From Phycisphaerales bacterium (GTDB taxonomy: Bacteria > Planctomycetota > Phycisphaerae > Phycisphaerales > UBA1924), in NCBI GenBank assembly GCA_947459215.1, contig CANHCQ010000010.1, forward strand, positions 1 through 64,000: DNA of 64,000 nt, in the 5' to 3' direction. Below the pieces are notes generated by a model. That model made no database searches. It was not told where the DNA came from and saw only the letters and a program-made list of their open reading frames with translations. How positions within the stretch are numbered: the stretch's first letter is position 1; the number at the start of each line of letters is the position of its first letter. The position numbers and the translations under genes were made by a program. Positions 41,475 to 49,797 of the stretch are shown here, piece after piece.

Positions 41475-41696
41475 TTAGCTGCCGTAGCTCAGCGGCGTGG
41501 CCCGCCCGTAGGGGCTGTTGGCTCGCTGGTTCTCGGACGGGCGAGCCGTCGGAGCCGCGGGTGCCGGAGCCGCGGCCGGAGCCGGGAACGGGCGGGTATC
41601 GCCCGTCTGGCGCCGAGCCCGGACCTCATCGATGGAGCGATCCAGCTTGCCGAGGATCGCCTTGACTTGATTGAATGACTTCTCAGTAGGACCCAT
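41475..41696 (-). CDS. uncharacterised small protein (73 aa)
   Basis: A 73-aa protein with a charged helix (KSFNQVKAILGKLDRSIDEVRARR) and a Pro/Ala-rich tail ending NSPYGRATPLSYGS. GGAGG lies eight bases before the ATG at 41696, which is strong support for a real gene and for this start. No family is recognised; the helix could mediate oligomerisation. The much longer open frame around it upstream is Arg-rich and not protein-like. Confidence 0.62.
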   Translation of the reverse strand: MGPTEKSFNQVKAILGKLDRSIDEVRARRQTGDTRPFPAPAAAPAPAAPTARPSENQRANSPYGRATPLSYGS

Positions 41697-41932
41697 ACGC
41701 ACCGCCTCCATGCAGGTGCTGAAACATCGGAGGCATGGGTGGGCGACTTTCCCCTGGGTGCTGCGAGTTCGCGATCCGCCCGGAAGTGGTGCGGTCTGTG
41801 CGGGCTGGGGGAGTTGTGGACAGCGCGAAGAGACGCCGCCCTGTGCGCGGCGCACAGAAACACGTGCGTGAGTCTGCGCGAACGCGTTACCGCGACGCGA
41901 GATTCCGAGCAGCCCAGCGATGTCGGAGGGAG

Positions 41933-43681
41933 TTATTCCGGCAGACGATCGAGTTCTTGCTCCGCTCGATCGGCGAGCCGCTGGATGGTCTCGGAGCCGA
42001 AATCGAAGCGAAGGCCGCAGGCCTCGAAGAGCTCGGGGAGCGTGCGTGTGCCGCCGAGCGACAGCGCCTTGAGATAGAAGTCGATCGCGGTGCGTTCGCC
42101 CTTCTCGAGGCTGAGAAGCCAGAGCTGCAGCGCGCCCAGCTGGGCGATGCCGTACTCGATGTAATAGAAGGGAACGCTGAACAGGTGCGGCTGGCGGTGC
42201 CACAGGTACGCTCGTGCATCGTCGAGCCCTTGCCATGAGCAGGAACTGCCGAAGCGTTGATCGAGCGAGAGCCAGTGGGTCCTGCGGTCTTCGCGGCGGT
42301 GGGTCGGGTTGGCGTAGATCCAGTGCTGGAACGCGTCGATCATCGCGATCCAGGGCAGGAGGCTGACGCTCCGCTCGATCTGCTGGCGCTTGGCCCGCTG
42401 ATAGTCCGCGTCGTCGGCGTAGAAGCTCTCACGCGTGTTCATGTGGGGCAGCGTGAGCAGTTCCATGCTCATGCTCGCCACCTCGCAGAACTCCATGGGG
42501 GCGTGGCGATAGGCCAGCAGCGGCTCATCCACCGTCAGCATCGAGTGGAACGCGTGCCCGGCCTCGTGCACCATCGTCGTGACGTCACGGCTGGTATTGG
42601 CGGCGTTCATGAAGATGAACGGCTTCCGCGAGCGGTCGCGCATGTACTGATAGCCTCCCGGCGCCTTGCCCTTGCGGGAGTCGAGGTCGAGCCCCGCGCC
42701 GTCGCGGCTGCCCCGGGCCTCGGAACCCGTGCCCAGCGAGCCGATCATGGTCGCGAGGCGCGGATCAAGAAGGCGGAAGGTCGCGACGGTCCGGCGCATC
42801 AGATCGGCGCCGCCGTCGAACGGCTTCAGGGCCCCGCGGCCCTTCACGTCCACGACCAGATCCCACGGACGAAGCGTGTCCACGCCCAGGGCGCGGCGGC
42901 GGCGTTCTTCCTGGCGACGCAGCATCGGGACAATGAGTCGCTCGCAGCTCTCGTGGAAATCGAAGCAGTGGCGGGGAGTGTAATCGAATCGGTGCTTGGC
43001 CTTGAATGCGTAGTCGCCGAAGCCCTGAAACCCGGCGTTGGTTGCGACGGAGTGCCGCAGCGTCACCATGTGGTCGAACAGGCCTTCGATCGCGTCCTTG
43101 TCGCGAAGGCGGCGTTCGACTCCCGCCCGGAACGCGCGTTCGCGCAGGTCGCGGTCGGTGCGTTCCTGGAACACCGCGAGCTGCGGGAGCGTTCGCTCCT
43201 GTCCCTCGAACTGCACCGTCATCGCGCCGATGAGTTGGTCGTAGGCCTGGCTGAGCTTGGCCAGTTCGGTCTCGATCGGCACATTCTCCTGGCGATAGAG
43301 ATCGACATCTGCCTTGGTATCGCGGACGAGGATCGCGTGGCGTGGCGAGGCGAATCGGCTTGAGAGCTGGACCAGCCGCCGATCGAGGTCGAAACTGACA
43401 GGCTTGAGCCTGGGGACGACCGCTTCGATGTAATCGGCGTAGGCCTTCTGCGCCGCCTCGTCGTCGGTGGCGCAGGTCATGGTGATGTACAGATTGGCCT
43501 GGGTCTCCGAGCACGCGGCGTCGAGCTCGCTGCGGTCGATCAGCCACTGGTCAAACTCGGGCTGGGAGTTCACGGGGCGCCCGAGCAACTCGGCGAAGTG
43601 GGCTTCGACGTTCTCGAAGCGGGAAGCGTCGAGGGCGGCCGGGATGCAGGTACGCGGGGCGGATGGCGAGTGGGTTGGCAT
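41933..43681 (-). CDS. M3 family oligoendopeptidase (PepF-like)
   Basis: A 582-aa zinc peptidase of the M3 family, similar in arrangement to oligoendopeptidase F. The zinc motif MVHEAGHAFH places His372, Glu373 and His376, and the third ligand region follows in PMEFCEVASMSMELL. The N-terminal helical part (VEAHFAELLGRPVNS) and the family segment KPFIFMNAANTSRDV are present. It has no signal peptide, so it would degrade short peptides in the cytoplasm. The ATG at 43681 is the start; no Shine-Dalgarno or -10 element is obvious. Confidence 0.92.
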   Translation of the reverse strand: MPTHSPSAPRTCIPAALDASRFENVEAHFAELLGRPVNSQPEFDQWLIDRSELDAACSETQANLYITMTCATDDEAAQKAYADYIEAVVPRLKPVSFDLDRRLVQLSSRFASPRHAILVRDTKADVDLYRQENVPIETELAKLSQAYDQLIGAMTVQFEGQERTLPQLAVFQERTDRDLRERAFRAGVERRLRDKDAIEGLFDHMVTLRHSVATNAGFQGFGDYAFKAKHRFDYTPRHCFDFHESCERLIVPMLRRQEERRRRALGVDTLRPWDLVVDVKGRGALKPFDGGADLMRRTVATFRLLDPRLATMIGSLGTGSEARGSRDGAGLDLDSRKGKAPGGYQYMRDRSRKPFIFMNAANTSRDVTTMVHEAGHAFHSMLTVDEPLLAYRHAPMEFCEVASMSMELLTLPHMNTRESFYADDADYQRAKRQQIERSVSLLPWIAMIDAFQHWIYANPTHRREDRRTHWLSLDQRFGSSCSWQGLDDARAYLWHRQPHLFSVPFYYIEYGIAQLGALQLWLLSLEKGERTAIDFYLKALSLGGTRTLPELFEACGLRFDFGSETIQRLADRAEQELDRLPE

Positions 43682-43804
43682 GGCAGGCTCACAGCCGCGG
43701 GCTTCCGACGGCGGGGTATTCGGGGTGGACGATTGCGTGTCGGGCTCTCCGGTGATCGCCGATCATCCTACCGGCTCTCTGGCTCAAGGAGGCGGCGTGG
43801 TGCG

Positions 43805-43835
43805 CAAGAAAAACGCCGCGGCGAGCCGCGGCGTT
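43805..43835 (-). terminator. intrinsic terminator of the ClpP-fold gene pair
   Basis: On the minus strand AACGCCGCGGC pairs with GCCGCGGCGTT and is followed by TTTTTCTTG. It is 26 bases past the stop at 43861. Confidence 0.85.
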
Positions 43836-43860
43836 GGAGGGGTCGGTTTCAGGAACTGGC

Positions 43861-45225
43861 TTACTTGCGTTCCTTCTTGAGCAGATCGCGGATCTTCTTG
43901 TCGGTGGGCTCGATCCACTCCTCGCGGAAGCGGTCGGGGAAGATGTTGAACTTGAAGAGCGCGAGGTTGCGGTTGTTGTTGATGGCCGAGACGATGCGGT
44001 TCATGGCTTCGCGGGCCTTGCCGGCGAGCTTGGCCTTGGTCTCGTCGTCGCCCTGCTGAGCCATCTGCATGGCGGTGTCGAGGGTGATGCGGTAGCCGTC
44101 GAGGGCCTGCTCGTCCTTGTAGGTCTTCTCGCGGAACTCCATCTGCATCTGCTCGGCGGCGCAGATCGGCCAGGCGAAGCCGGGCTTCTTGACGCCGACC
44201 CACTCGACCTCCTGCAGGTTCATGGCCTTGGCGAGCTCGTCGAGGGTGGACGCCGTGCCCGATGAGAAGCGGACGGCGGCCGCGGTCTGCGAGGTGAAGG
44301 TGAAGACGCGACCCTTGGGGTTGAGCACGAGGTTGCCCGAGGTGGTGTCCTGATAGAAGGTCACCTGGCCGCGTTCCGAGACGGTGGCACTGAGCGGCTC
44401 CATGATCTGCATGGCCCGCATGATCTGCGCGTCGTGGTTGCCACGGGCGGAGATCTTCTCCATCTGGAAGAGCACTTCTTCAAGGCCTCGGCCCTGCACG
44501 GCCTGGAGGGCACCGAACCAGCCGGTGCACGCGCCATACGCGCCCTCGGGCGTCATGTAGATCTCTTCGATGCAGTGGGAGGTCATGGCCGCGGCGGAGA
44601 TCGCGTAATCGATCCATGCGACGGTGCGGAAGTTCTTGCGATATTCGTCGTAGATGACGTCGGAGAGCGGCTGGATCTCGAGCAGCGCGCCGCCGCCGGA
44701 GTTGATGCGGAAGACGACGATGTCGACGTTGTCCTTCTTGAGCAGGGCGATGGCGTCGCGCAGGGGCTTGGCCATGACGTAGATGCCAACCATGTCCTTG
44801 TCGCCGCCCTCGCCCAGCGTGATCACCGCGGCCCGCGGGACGCGGTTGGCGGTGCGGGGCTTGGATTCGGCCGGGGCGGTGGTGGTCGCCGGGGCGGCGT
44901 CGGCGGGCTTGGTTTCCGGCGTTGCGGGTGCAGCGGGCGTCGCGGGCTTGGAGGCGGCGGGCGCGGCGTCGCCGAGCTTCTCGAACTTGGAGTAGTCCGA
45001 AGACGTGAACATCTTCGTCTCTTCCTTGCCATCGACAACGATCTTGATCCAGACCAGGCCGTCGACTTCGCGGACCAGTTCACCCTCGATGGACGTGCCG
45101 TCCTTCATGGTGAGCTTGGCGCGGGTCGCTGCGTCGGCGTCGGTGATGGGCATGGCGACGGCGAAGCCGATCGCCAATGCGCCGAGTGCGGAAAGCATTT
45201 TGGATTTGAGTTGGCGGAACTTCAT
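43861..45225 (-). CDS. exported ClpP/NfeD-fold serine-protease-like protein
   Basis: A 454-aa exported protein with a signal peptide (MLSALGALAIGFAVAMPITDADA). Residues 30-95 form a small beta-rich domain (LTMKDGTSIEGELVREVDGLVWIKI), followed by an Ala/Pro-rich linker (about 90-135). Residues 135-330 have the crotonase/ClpP-like fold of NfeD-type membrane proteases: DIVVFRINSGGGALLEIQPLSDVIYDEY, then AISAAAM with Ser210 at the nucleophile position, then IYMTPEGAYGACTG. The helical end LRDAIALLKKDN-like segments agree. It is encoded downstream of the paralogue that starts at 46469; a terminator follows at 43805-43835. A role in envelope protein quality control is plausible but inferred. Confidence 0.78.
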   Translation of the reverse strand: MKFRQLKSKMLSALGALAIGFAVAMPITDADAATRAKLTMKDGTSIEGELVREVDGLVWIKIVVDGKEETKMFTSSDYSKFEKLGDAAPAASKPATPAAPATPETKPADAAPATTTAPAESKPRTANRVPRAAVITLGEGGDKDMVGIYVMAKPLRDAIALLKKDNVDIVVFRINSGGGALLEIQPLSDVIYDEYRKNFRTVAWIDYAISAAAMTSHCIEEIYMTPEGAYGACTGWFGALQAVQGRGLEEVLFQMEKISARGNHDAQIMRAMQIMEPLSATVSERGQVTFYQDTTSGNLVLNPKGRVFTFTSQTAAAVRFSSGTASTLDELAKAMNLQEVEWVGVKKPGFAWPICAAEQMQMEFREKTYKDEQALDGYRITLDTAMQMAQQGDDETKAKLAGKAREAMNRIVSAINNNRNLALFKFNIFPDRFREEWIEPTDKKIRDLLKKERK

Positions 45226-45302
45226 GGTTCTTCCCTGTTGTCTGTGCGGCATTGCCTGTGGGTTGATGTGCGTGAGGCTGCCTCGGCGAACCGAGGATCG
45301 GA

Positions 45303-46469
45303 TTACTTCTTGTCGACGAGCTGCTGGAGTTCGAGCTGTTCCTTCTCGATCTGGAGCTGGGCGATCTGCCGCACGTTGTTCTCGTTGTGCCAGCGCGGCC
45401 CGAAGGCCTCGCCGAAGCGATTGAGGCGAGCGATCACGTCGTTGATCAGGCGGATCTGGCGGCCACGGGCCTGGGTGCGGGCCTCGAAGCTGTTCCCGCC
45501 CTGGCCCTCCATGCCGCGGTCGATCTCCTCAAGGCTCTTGCGGATCTCCTTCGAGGCGAGCTCGACATCGCGCTTCCATGCCTCCATGATGCGGCCGGAG
45601 CGGCCCTGGATCATGGTGTGATTACGCGACAGGCCAAGCTGGAAGAGCAGGTCGTCGAGGTTGTCGACGGTCGCCTTGGACACACCGATGGCTCGGCCGA
45701 CGTCGGCGGTCAGCGTGAGCACCGAGCGGGTCTGGCCACGAACAACGGCCTCCATGCTGTCGACCTCGTCGGTCGTGAGCACGAACTCGTCGGGGCGCTC
45801 GGGCATGCGCTCAAGGAAGACGGGGCGGCCGCCCTCGAGGCGGTAGGAAAGCACGTACTTGGGTTCGGCCATGGCGCGAACGATCTTGGGGTCGTACCCG
45901 CCGGCGATGAAATAGCCCTCGGCACGCGCCATGCGGAGCGAGTACTGCTTCTGGCGGACGACTTCGTCGCCGGTGCTGCCGTACATGACGCCGATGCCGC
46001 CGATGCCGCCGAGCTTGGCGTCGCCGGTCATGTAGATCTCGGGCGCGACGAAGGGCAGGAACGCGGCGCCGCCCATGGCCTTCTTGACCCAGAACACAAG
46101 CCGCGGCTTCTTGGACCACTCGCGCCGGATCTCGTCGGTGAAGACCGGCAGAATGTCCTGGGCGCGGAAGAGTTCGTCGAAGTTCTGCTTGTCGTCGGGC
46201 AGGCGCTCGAACTCGCTCTGCTTCGGCGTCGTGTCGATCTTGACGATGACGACGTCGGCGTTCTGATTCCGCGCGTCACGCATGGCGTCGCGGATCGGCG
46301 TCTGGGTGATGTCGTAACCGAAGTCACCCGTCAGCTCCATGAAATAGACCCGGGGCGGGGTCTGGGAGTCCTGCGCCAGGGCGGACGGGGCCGCCAAGGT
46401 CGCCGCCGCGAAGGCGACGCCGCGCACCGCGTTGGTCAGGGTCTTGCGAAGACGTTGCAACATCGACAA
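45303..46469 (-). CDS. exported ClpP/NfeD-fold protein lacking the usual nucleophile
   Basis: A 388-aa exported protein (signal peptide AAATLAAPSALA-QDS) related to the 454-aa protein downstream. The crotonase-like fold is seen in DVVIVKIDTTPKQ and in IYMTGDAKLGGIGGIGVMYG. Where the partner has AISAAAM, this one has AMGGAAF: Gly133 stands in the place of the nucleophilic Ser, so it is probably inactive as a protease. The C-terminal third is helical (AWKRDVELASKEIRKSLEEI and IAQLQIEKEQLELQQLV), consistent with a coiled coil. GGAGG precedes the ATG at 46469. The active and inactive proteins may work as a pair. Confidence 0.75.
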   Translation of the reverse strand: MSMLQRLRKTLTNAVRGVAFAAATLAAPSALAQDSQTPPRVYFMELTGDFGYDITQTPIRDAMRDARNQNADVVIVKIDTTPKQSEFERLPDDKQNFDELFRAQDILPVFTDEIRREWSKKPRLVFWVKKAMGGAAFLPFVAPEIYMTGDAKLGGIGGIGVMYGSTGDEVVRQKQYSLRMARAEGYFIAGGYDPKIVRAMAEPKYVLSYRLEGGRPVFLERMPERPDEFVLTTDEVDSMEAVVRGQTRSVLTLTADVGRAIGVSKATVDNLDDLLFQLGLSRNHTMIQGRSGRIMEAWKRDVELASKEIRKSLEEIDRGMEGQGGNSFEARTQARGRQIRLINDVIARLNRFGEAFGPRWHNENNVRQIAQLQIEKEQLELQQLVDKK

Positions 46470-46596
46470 ACCTCCACGTGGAGCGGGCGGTGGTGCCCGC
46501 GGGCTGAGTCTGGGGTCCGTTTCACCCGATCGACGGGTTTCCGTACCGACGAACCGAGGCGGCGGTTTGGAAAACCGAGCCAGCGTTCGCGAAAGG

Positions 46597-47904
46597 TTAG
46601 ACTCGCGATGTTCCGCCGAGTTCCATCGCCAGGGCGAGTGCCTGAGCAGAAGTTGCGACCCGCCCCTCCAGTTGAGCGTCGTAAACCTGATCGAGGATCA
46701 CCTTGAATCGAGGGCCGGGCTTCAGGCCGGCGGCGACTAACGCGTCGCCGCTCAGCAATGGCAACGGACTGATCCCACCGAATTGTCCTGATAAGGACCG
46801 AACATCGGTTTGGATCTCGTCGGCACGGCCGGCGTTGATCTTCTGGAGCAACGAGAGCGCGGTCGCGAATCGCCGACCTCCCGCAAGACGCTTTCGCCCC
46901 GCGACGCCGAGGCCGGTCCAGTCGTGGATCATGCTGGCGAGCGACCCCAGCGTGGCGAGGCAGTCGTCGCGTTCATCATTGCTGAGGCATAAGGCGGCGC
47001 GGGTAACGCGCAGGGCGTCGAGCCGTGTTCCCTCGCCTTTGGGGGACGCCGCGAGCAGATCGTCATTCCGGCGATCGATCAGCACTGCTGCCAGAGCCCC
47101 GGGGAGATCGATGTCGGCGGCGAGGCGTGGATACGCGCCGCCCGCGGCGGGGCTGCCCGGATCAGGGGTGCGATCGAACACTGGTACATCGAGGGTGAGA
47201 GCCGAGAGCGCCTCCATCGATGCACGCCGCGTCGGTCGGGCCAGCATGAGACGGATCTCGTCTCCGATGCGTTCGCGGCTGACGCCTCGGAGTTGGTTCG
47301 CGTGCGCGCGGATAGCAGCTGCGGTCGCGGCTTCGATGTCAAAGCCCAGCCGCGTCGAGAAACGCACCGCGCGCAATGCTCGCAGGTGATCTTCTTCCAG
47401 CCGCGCGTTCGGGTCGCCGACTGCCCGCAAGACGCGGGCATGTAGATCTGCCACGCCTCCGACATGATCGATGACGCGGCTGGCATCGCTCGCGGGCTTG
47501 AAGGGGTCGAGGAACAAGGCGTTGATTGTGAAGTCACGCCGTCGTGCGTCGGCGGCTTCATCGGCGAAGGTGATCGAGTCGGGGCGGCGTTTGTCGGAGT
47601 AAGGCCCGTCGGCGCGAAAGGTGGCGACCTCGACGGTGACGCCGTGCTTGCGGACGAGCATGACGCCGAAGGCGGCACCGACCTGCGAGGCCTTGGGAAA
47701 GATGCGGACGATGTCGTCGGGCCGGGCGCTGGTCGCAATGTCGTAGTCGAGCGGGTGCAGGTTCAGCAACTCGTCGCGCACGCAGCCGCCGGCAAAGTTC
47801 GCGGTAAAGCCCTCGTCGCGCAGCACGCGGACGATCCACGCCGCGGCTTCGCGCGGCGGCACGTCGCTGGGATCACGCGACATGTTCTGGCTGGGACGGG
47901 CCAT
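46597..47904 (-). CDS. cca: CCA-adding tRNA nucleotidyltransferase / poly(A) polymerase
   Basis: A 435-aa class II nucleotidyltransferase. The motif GGCVRD (39-44) and the metal-binding DYDIAT (53-58) are the family's signature; VEVATFRADGPYSDKRRPDSITF and RRDFTINALFLDPF are the conserved blocks that follow, and EEDHLRALRAVRFSTRLGFDIE marks the RNA-binding neck. It adds or repairs the 3'-CCA of tRNA; both tRNAs in the window lack encoded CCA, which agrees. A poly(A) polymerase activity is possible, since these enzymes are hard to separate by sequence. TAGACT lies six bases before the ATG. Confidence 0.92.
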   Translation of the reverse strand: MARPSQNMSRDPSDVPPREAAAWIVRVLRDEGFTANFAGGCVRDELLNLHPLDYDIATSARPDDIVRIFPKASQVGAAFGVMLVRKHGVTVEVATFRADGPYSDKRRPDSITFADEAADARRRDFTINALFLDPFKPASDASRVIDHVGGVADLHARVLRAVGDPNARLEEDHLRALRAVRFSTRLGFDIEAATAAAIRAHANQLRGVSRERIGDEIRLMLARPTRRASMEALSALTLDVPVFDRTPDPGSPAAGGAYPRLAADIDLPGALAAVLIDRRNDDLLAASPKGEGTRLDALRVTRAALCLSNDERDDCLATLGSLASMIHDWTGLGVAGRKRLAGGRRFATALSLLQKINAGRADEIQTDVRSLSGQFGGISPLPLLSGDALVAAGLKPGPRFKVILDQVYDAQLEGRVATSAQALALAMELGGTSRV

Positions 47905-47910
47905 GCTGGG

Positions 47911-47916
47911 AGTCTA
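47911..47916 (-). promoter_or_regulatory. candidate -10 hexamer for a leaderless transcript (TAGACT)
   Basis: On the minus strand TAGACT and six bases (CCCAGC) precede the ATG of the cca gene at 47904. No Shine-Dalgarno is visible. Confidence 0.4.
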
Positions 47917-47941
47917 CACGCGGCGGGGCCGGACACCTTTC

Positions 47942-48370
47942 TCAGGTTCCAGCGGAACCCTTCGCACGAGCCTGGTCGAGGAACTCCACCCCGCGGCGGA
48001 GGTGGGGGATCACGATGCTGCCGCCGACGATGAGGGCGACGTCGAGCGATTCCCAGATCTCCTCGTCGCTGCAGCCGATCTTCACGCACTGATCGATGTG
48101 GTACGCGATGCAGTCGTCGCAGCGGAGCACCGCCGAGGCGACAAGACCCAGGAGCTCCTTGGTCTTGACGGGCAGAGCGCCATCGGTGTAGGTCTGGTGG
48201 TCCAGCGAGAAGAACCGCTTGGTGACGAGGGTGGCCCCGGGTGCGACTGAGCCGTCGCTTCGGGCGGCACCGGCGGCGGCCCGTGCGGCATCGTCGCCGA
48301 GGATGCGGGCGTTCATCTTCGTGCGATAGGCCTGAAACGCGTCGTAGCGGGCGGTGGCGGAGTTGGACAT
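47942..48370 (-). CDS. carboxymuconolactone decarboxylase / AhpD-like protein
   Basis: A 142-aa protein of the CMD/AhpD superfamily. The pattern TKELLGLVASAVLRCDDCIAYHIDQCVKIG contains the redox CxxC (Cys84, Cys87) and His91 that AhpD-type members use as a proton relay and peroxidase partner. IWESLDVALIVGGSIVIPHL is the typical family helix. It is probably a thiol-dependent peroxidase-like protein rather than a decarboxylase, since classical decarboxylase members lack CxxC. It is divergent from ribB with only 51 bases between starts. Confidence 0.9.
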   Translation of the reverse strand: MSNSATARYDAFQAYRTKMNARILGDDAARAAAGAARSDGSVAPGATLVTKRFFSLDHQTYTDGALPVKTKELLGLVASAVLRCDDCIAYHIDQCVKIGCSDEEIWESLDVALIVGGSIVIPHLRRGVEFLDQARAKGSAGT

Positions 48371-48373
48371 GCC

Positions 48374-48418
48374 CAGTTGTAGGACACGTGCATCGGTCCC
48401 CGTTCGTCCCTACAACTG
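48374..48418. promoter_or_regulatory. symmetric operator/promoter motif between AhpD-like and ribB genes
   Basis: CAGTTGTAGG (48374-48383) and CCTACAACTG (48409-48418) are a perfect 10-bp inverted repeat. Read toward each gene, CCTACAACTG stands three bases before both start codons (CCT-ATG for ribB, GGC-ATG for the AhpD-like gene). It could be a regulator-binding pair or a symmetric pair of -10-like elements for leaderless transcripts. Confidence 0.55.
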
Positions 48419-48421
48419 CCT

Positions 48422-49642
48422 ATGGCCAGCCCTTTCTTCCCGATCGACGAGATCCTCGACGAGCTCCGCGCCGGGCGGATGGTCGTCCTCACCGACGACG
48501 AGGACCGCGAGAACGAGGGCGATCTGGTCTTCCCCGCACAGTTCGCGACGCCCGAGGCCATCACCTTCGCCCTCACCCACGCCCGTGGCTATCTCTGCCT
48601 CTCACTCACTGAAGAGGACTGCGACCGGCTCGACCTGCACCCGCAGGCGTCGGCCAACACCTCCAGCCGCGGGACCGCGTTCACCGTCAGCATTGACGGC
48701 CACCCCCGTCACGGTTTCACGACCGGCGTCTCCGCCCGCGAGCGGGCTCGCTGTATCCAGATGATGATCGATCCGCGCACGACACCCGGCGACTTCGTGC
48801 GTCCCGGTCACATCAACCCGCTCCGCAGCCGCGACGGCGGCACGATTGTCCGCACCGGCCAGACCGAGGGCAGCGTCGATCTCTGCCGCATGGCCGGGCT
48901 CTACCCCGCTGCGGTCATCATCGAGATCATGAAGGACGACGGCGAGATGGCCCGCGTCCCCGATCTGATCGATTTCTGCAAGCGCCACGCCATCAAGATG
49001 TGCAGCGTCGCACAGATCATCGAGCACCGCCTCGCCCGCGAGAGCCTGGTGAAGCGGGTCGGCGCGGTGAAGAAGGTGCGGACACACGCCGGCGAGTTCG
49101 ACGCGATCGTGTATCAGAGCTTGGTCGATCCCCTGCCGCACGTTGTGCTGAGCAAGGGCGGCGTTGGGCTCACACCCCCACACCAGTGGGACCGGCTTCC
49201 AGCCGGTCAACACACCGATGGGAAGCAGGACGTCCGGCCGGAGGCCGGTCCCACTGAGCCGGTGCTCGTCCGCATGCACCGGCGACACCTGCTCGGCGAC
49301 GTCTTCGGCGAGATCGGGCCTGACGCCCGCTCGAGCGGCGACGTGCTGCGGCACTCGATGGAGCTGATTCAAAAGGAAGGCCGCGGCGCGATCGTGTATC
49401 TCCGCACCGACATGGCCGACGCGGGCGACGAGGATCTGGAAGCGATGCTGCAGCAGCCGCGTCTTGCCGCGTCGATCTCGACGGCGGGGGCCCAATCCGC
49501 GACCCAGCGGGACTTCGGAGTCGGCGGCCAGATCCTCCGCGACCTCGGGCTCACCAAGCTTCGCCTGATCACCAACTCCAAGCGGGACATGCCCGGCCTC
49601 GACGCCTTCGGCCTCGAGATCGTGGCGAGAGTCTCTGTGTGA
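48422..49642 (+). CDS. ribB: 3,4-dihydroxy-2-butanone-4-phosphate synthase fused to a degenerate GTP cyclohydrolase II domain
   Basis: A 406-aa RibBA-type protein for riboflavin synthesis. Residues 1-205 are RibB: DDEDRENEGDLV (26-36), HGFTTGVSARERA and RPGHINPLR are conserved, but VRTGQTEGSVDL has Gln147 where E. coli RibB has the metal-binding His of GHTEA. Residues 206-406 align with RibA but lack the zinc cysteines: HSECLTGDVFGSLRCDCG of ordinary enzymes is here HRRHLLGDVFGEIGPDARSS, with no Cys. A palindromic element encodes the insertion around residues 247-279 (HQWDRLPAGQHTDG). It probably makes dihydroxybutanone phosphate only; GTP cyclohydrolase II would come from another gene. Confidence 0.88.
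   Translation: MASPFFPIDEILDELRAGRMVVLTDDEDRENEGDLVFPAQFATPEAITFALTHARGYLCLSLTEEDCDRLDLHPQASANTSSRGTAFTVSIDGHPRHGFTTGVSARERARCIQMMIDPRTTPGDFVRPGHINPLRSRDGGTIVRTGQTEGSVDLCRMAGLYPAAVIIEIMKDDGEMARVPDLIDFCKRHAIKMCSVAQIIEHRLARESLVKRVGAVKKVRTHAGEFDAIVYQSLVDPLPHVVLSKGGVGLTPPHQWDRLPAGQHTDGKQDVRPEAGPTEPVLVRMHRRHLLGDVFGEIGPDARSSGDVLRHSMELIQKEGRGAIVYLRTDMADAGDEDLEAMLQQPRLAASISTAGAQSATQRDFGVGGQILRDLGLTKLRLITNSKRDMPGLDAFGLEIVARVSV
49185..49255. repeat. palindromic repeat element inserted in the ribBA coding sequence
   Basis: AGTGGGACCGGC (49185-49196) and GCCGGTCCCACT (49244-49255) are perfect inverted ends, and each half folds on itself (ACCGGC TTCCA GCCGGT). It keeps the reading frame and encodes WDRLPAGQ... 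residues in a region of RibA that is continuous in other proteins. It looks like a small dispersed mobile palindrome of the kind common in planctomycetes. Confidence 0.7.
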
Positions 49643-49797
49643 TGGGAACGTGAAGCTCCTGCAGTAGAAGCACTTGCGATCGTTAAAATGTGTTTCTGCG
49701 GGGAATCCCGGGATACCTTCCAAAAACCTGATATGCTGATTCAAGCGACCTGCGTGTCCCGTGTCGGTGGCCGCGGCGCGTTCACGGAGTCTCTGAC

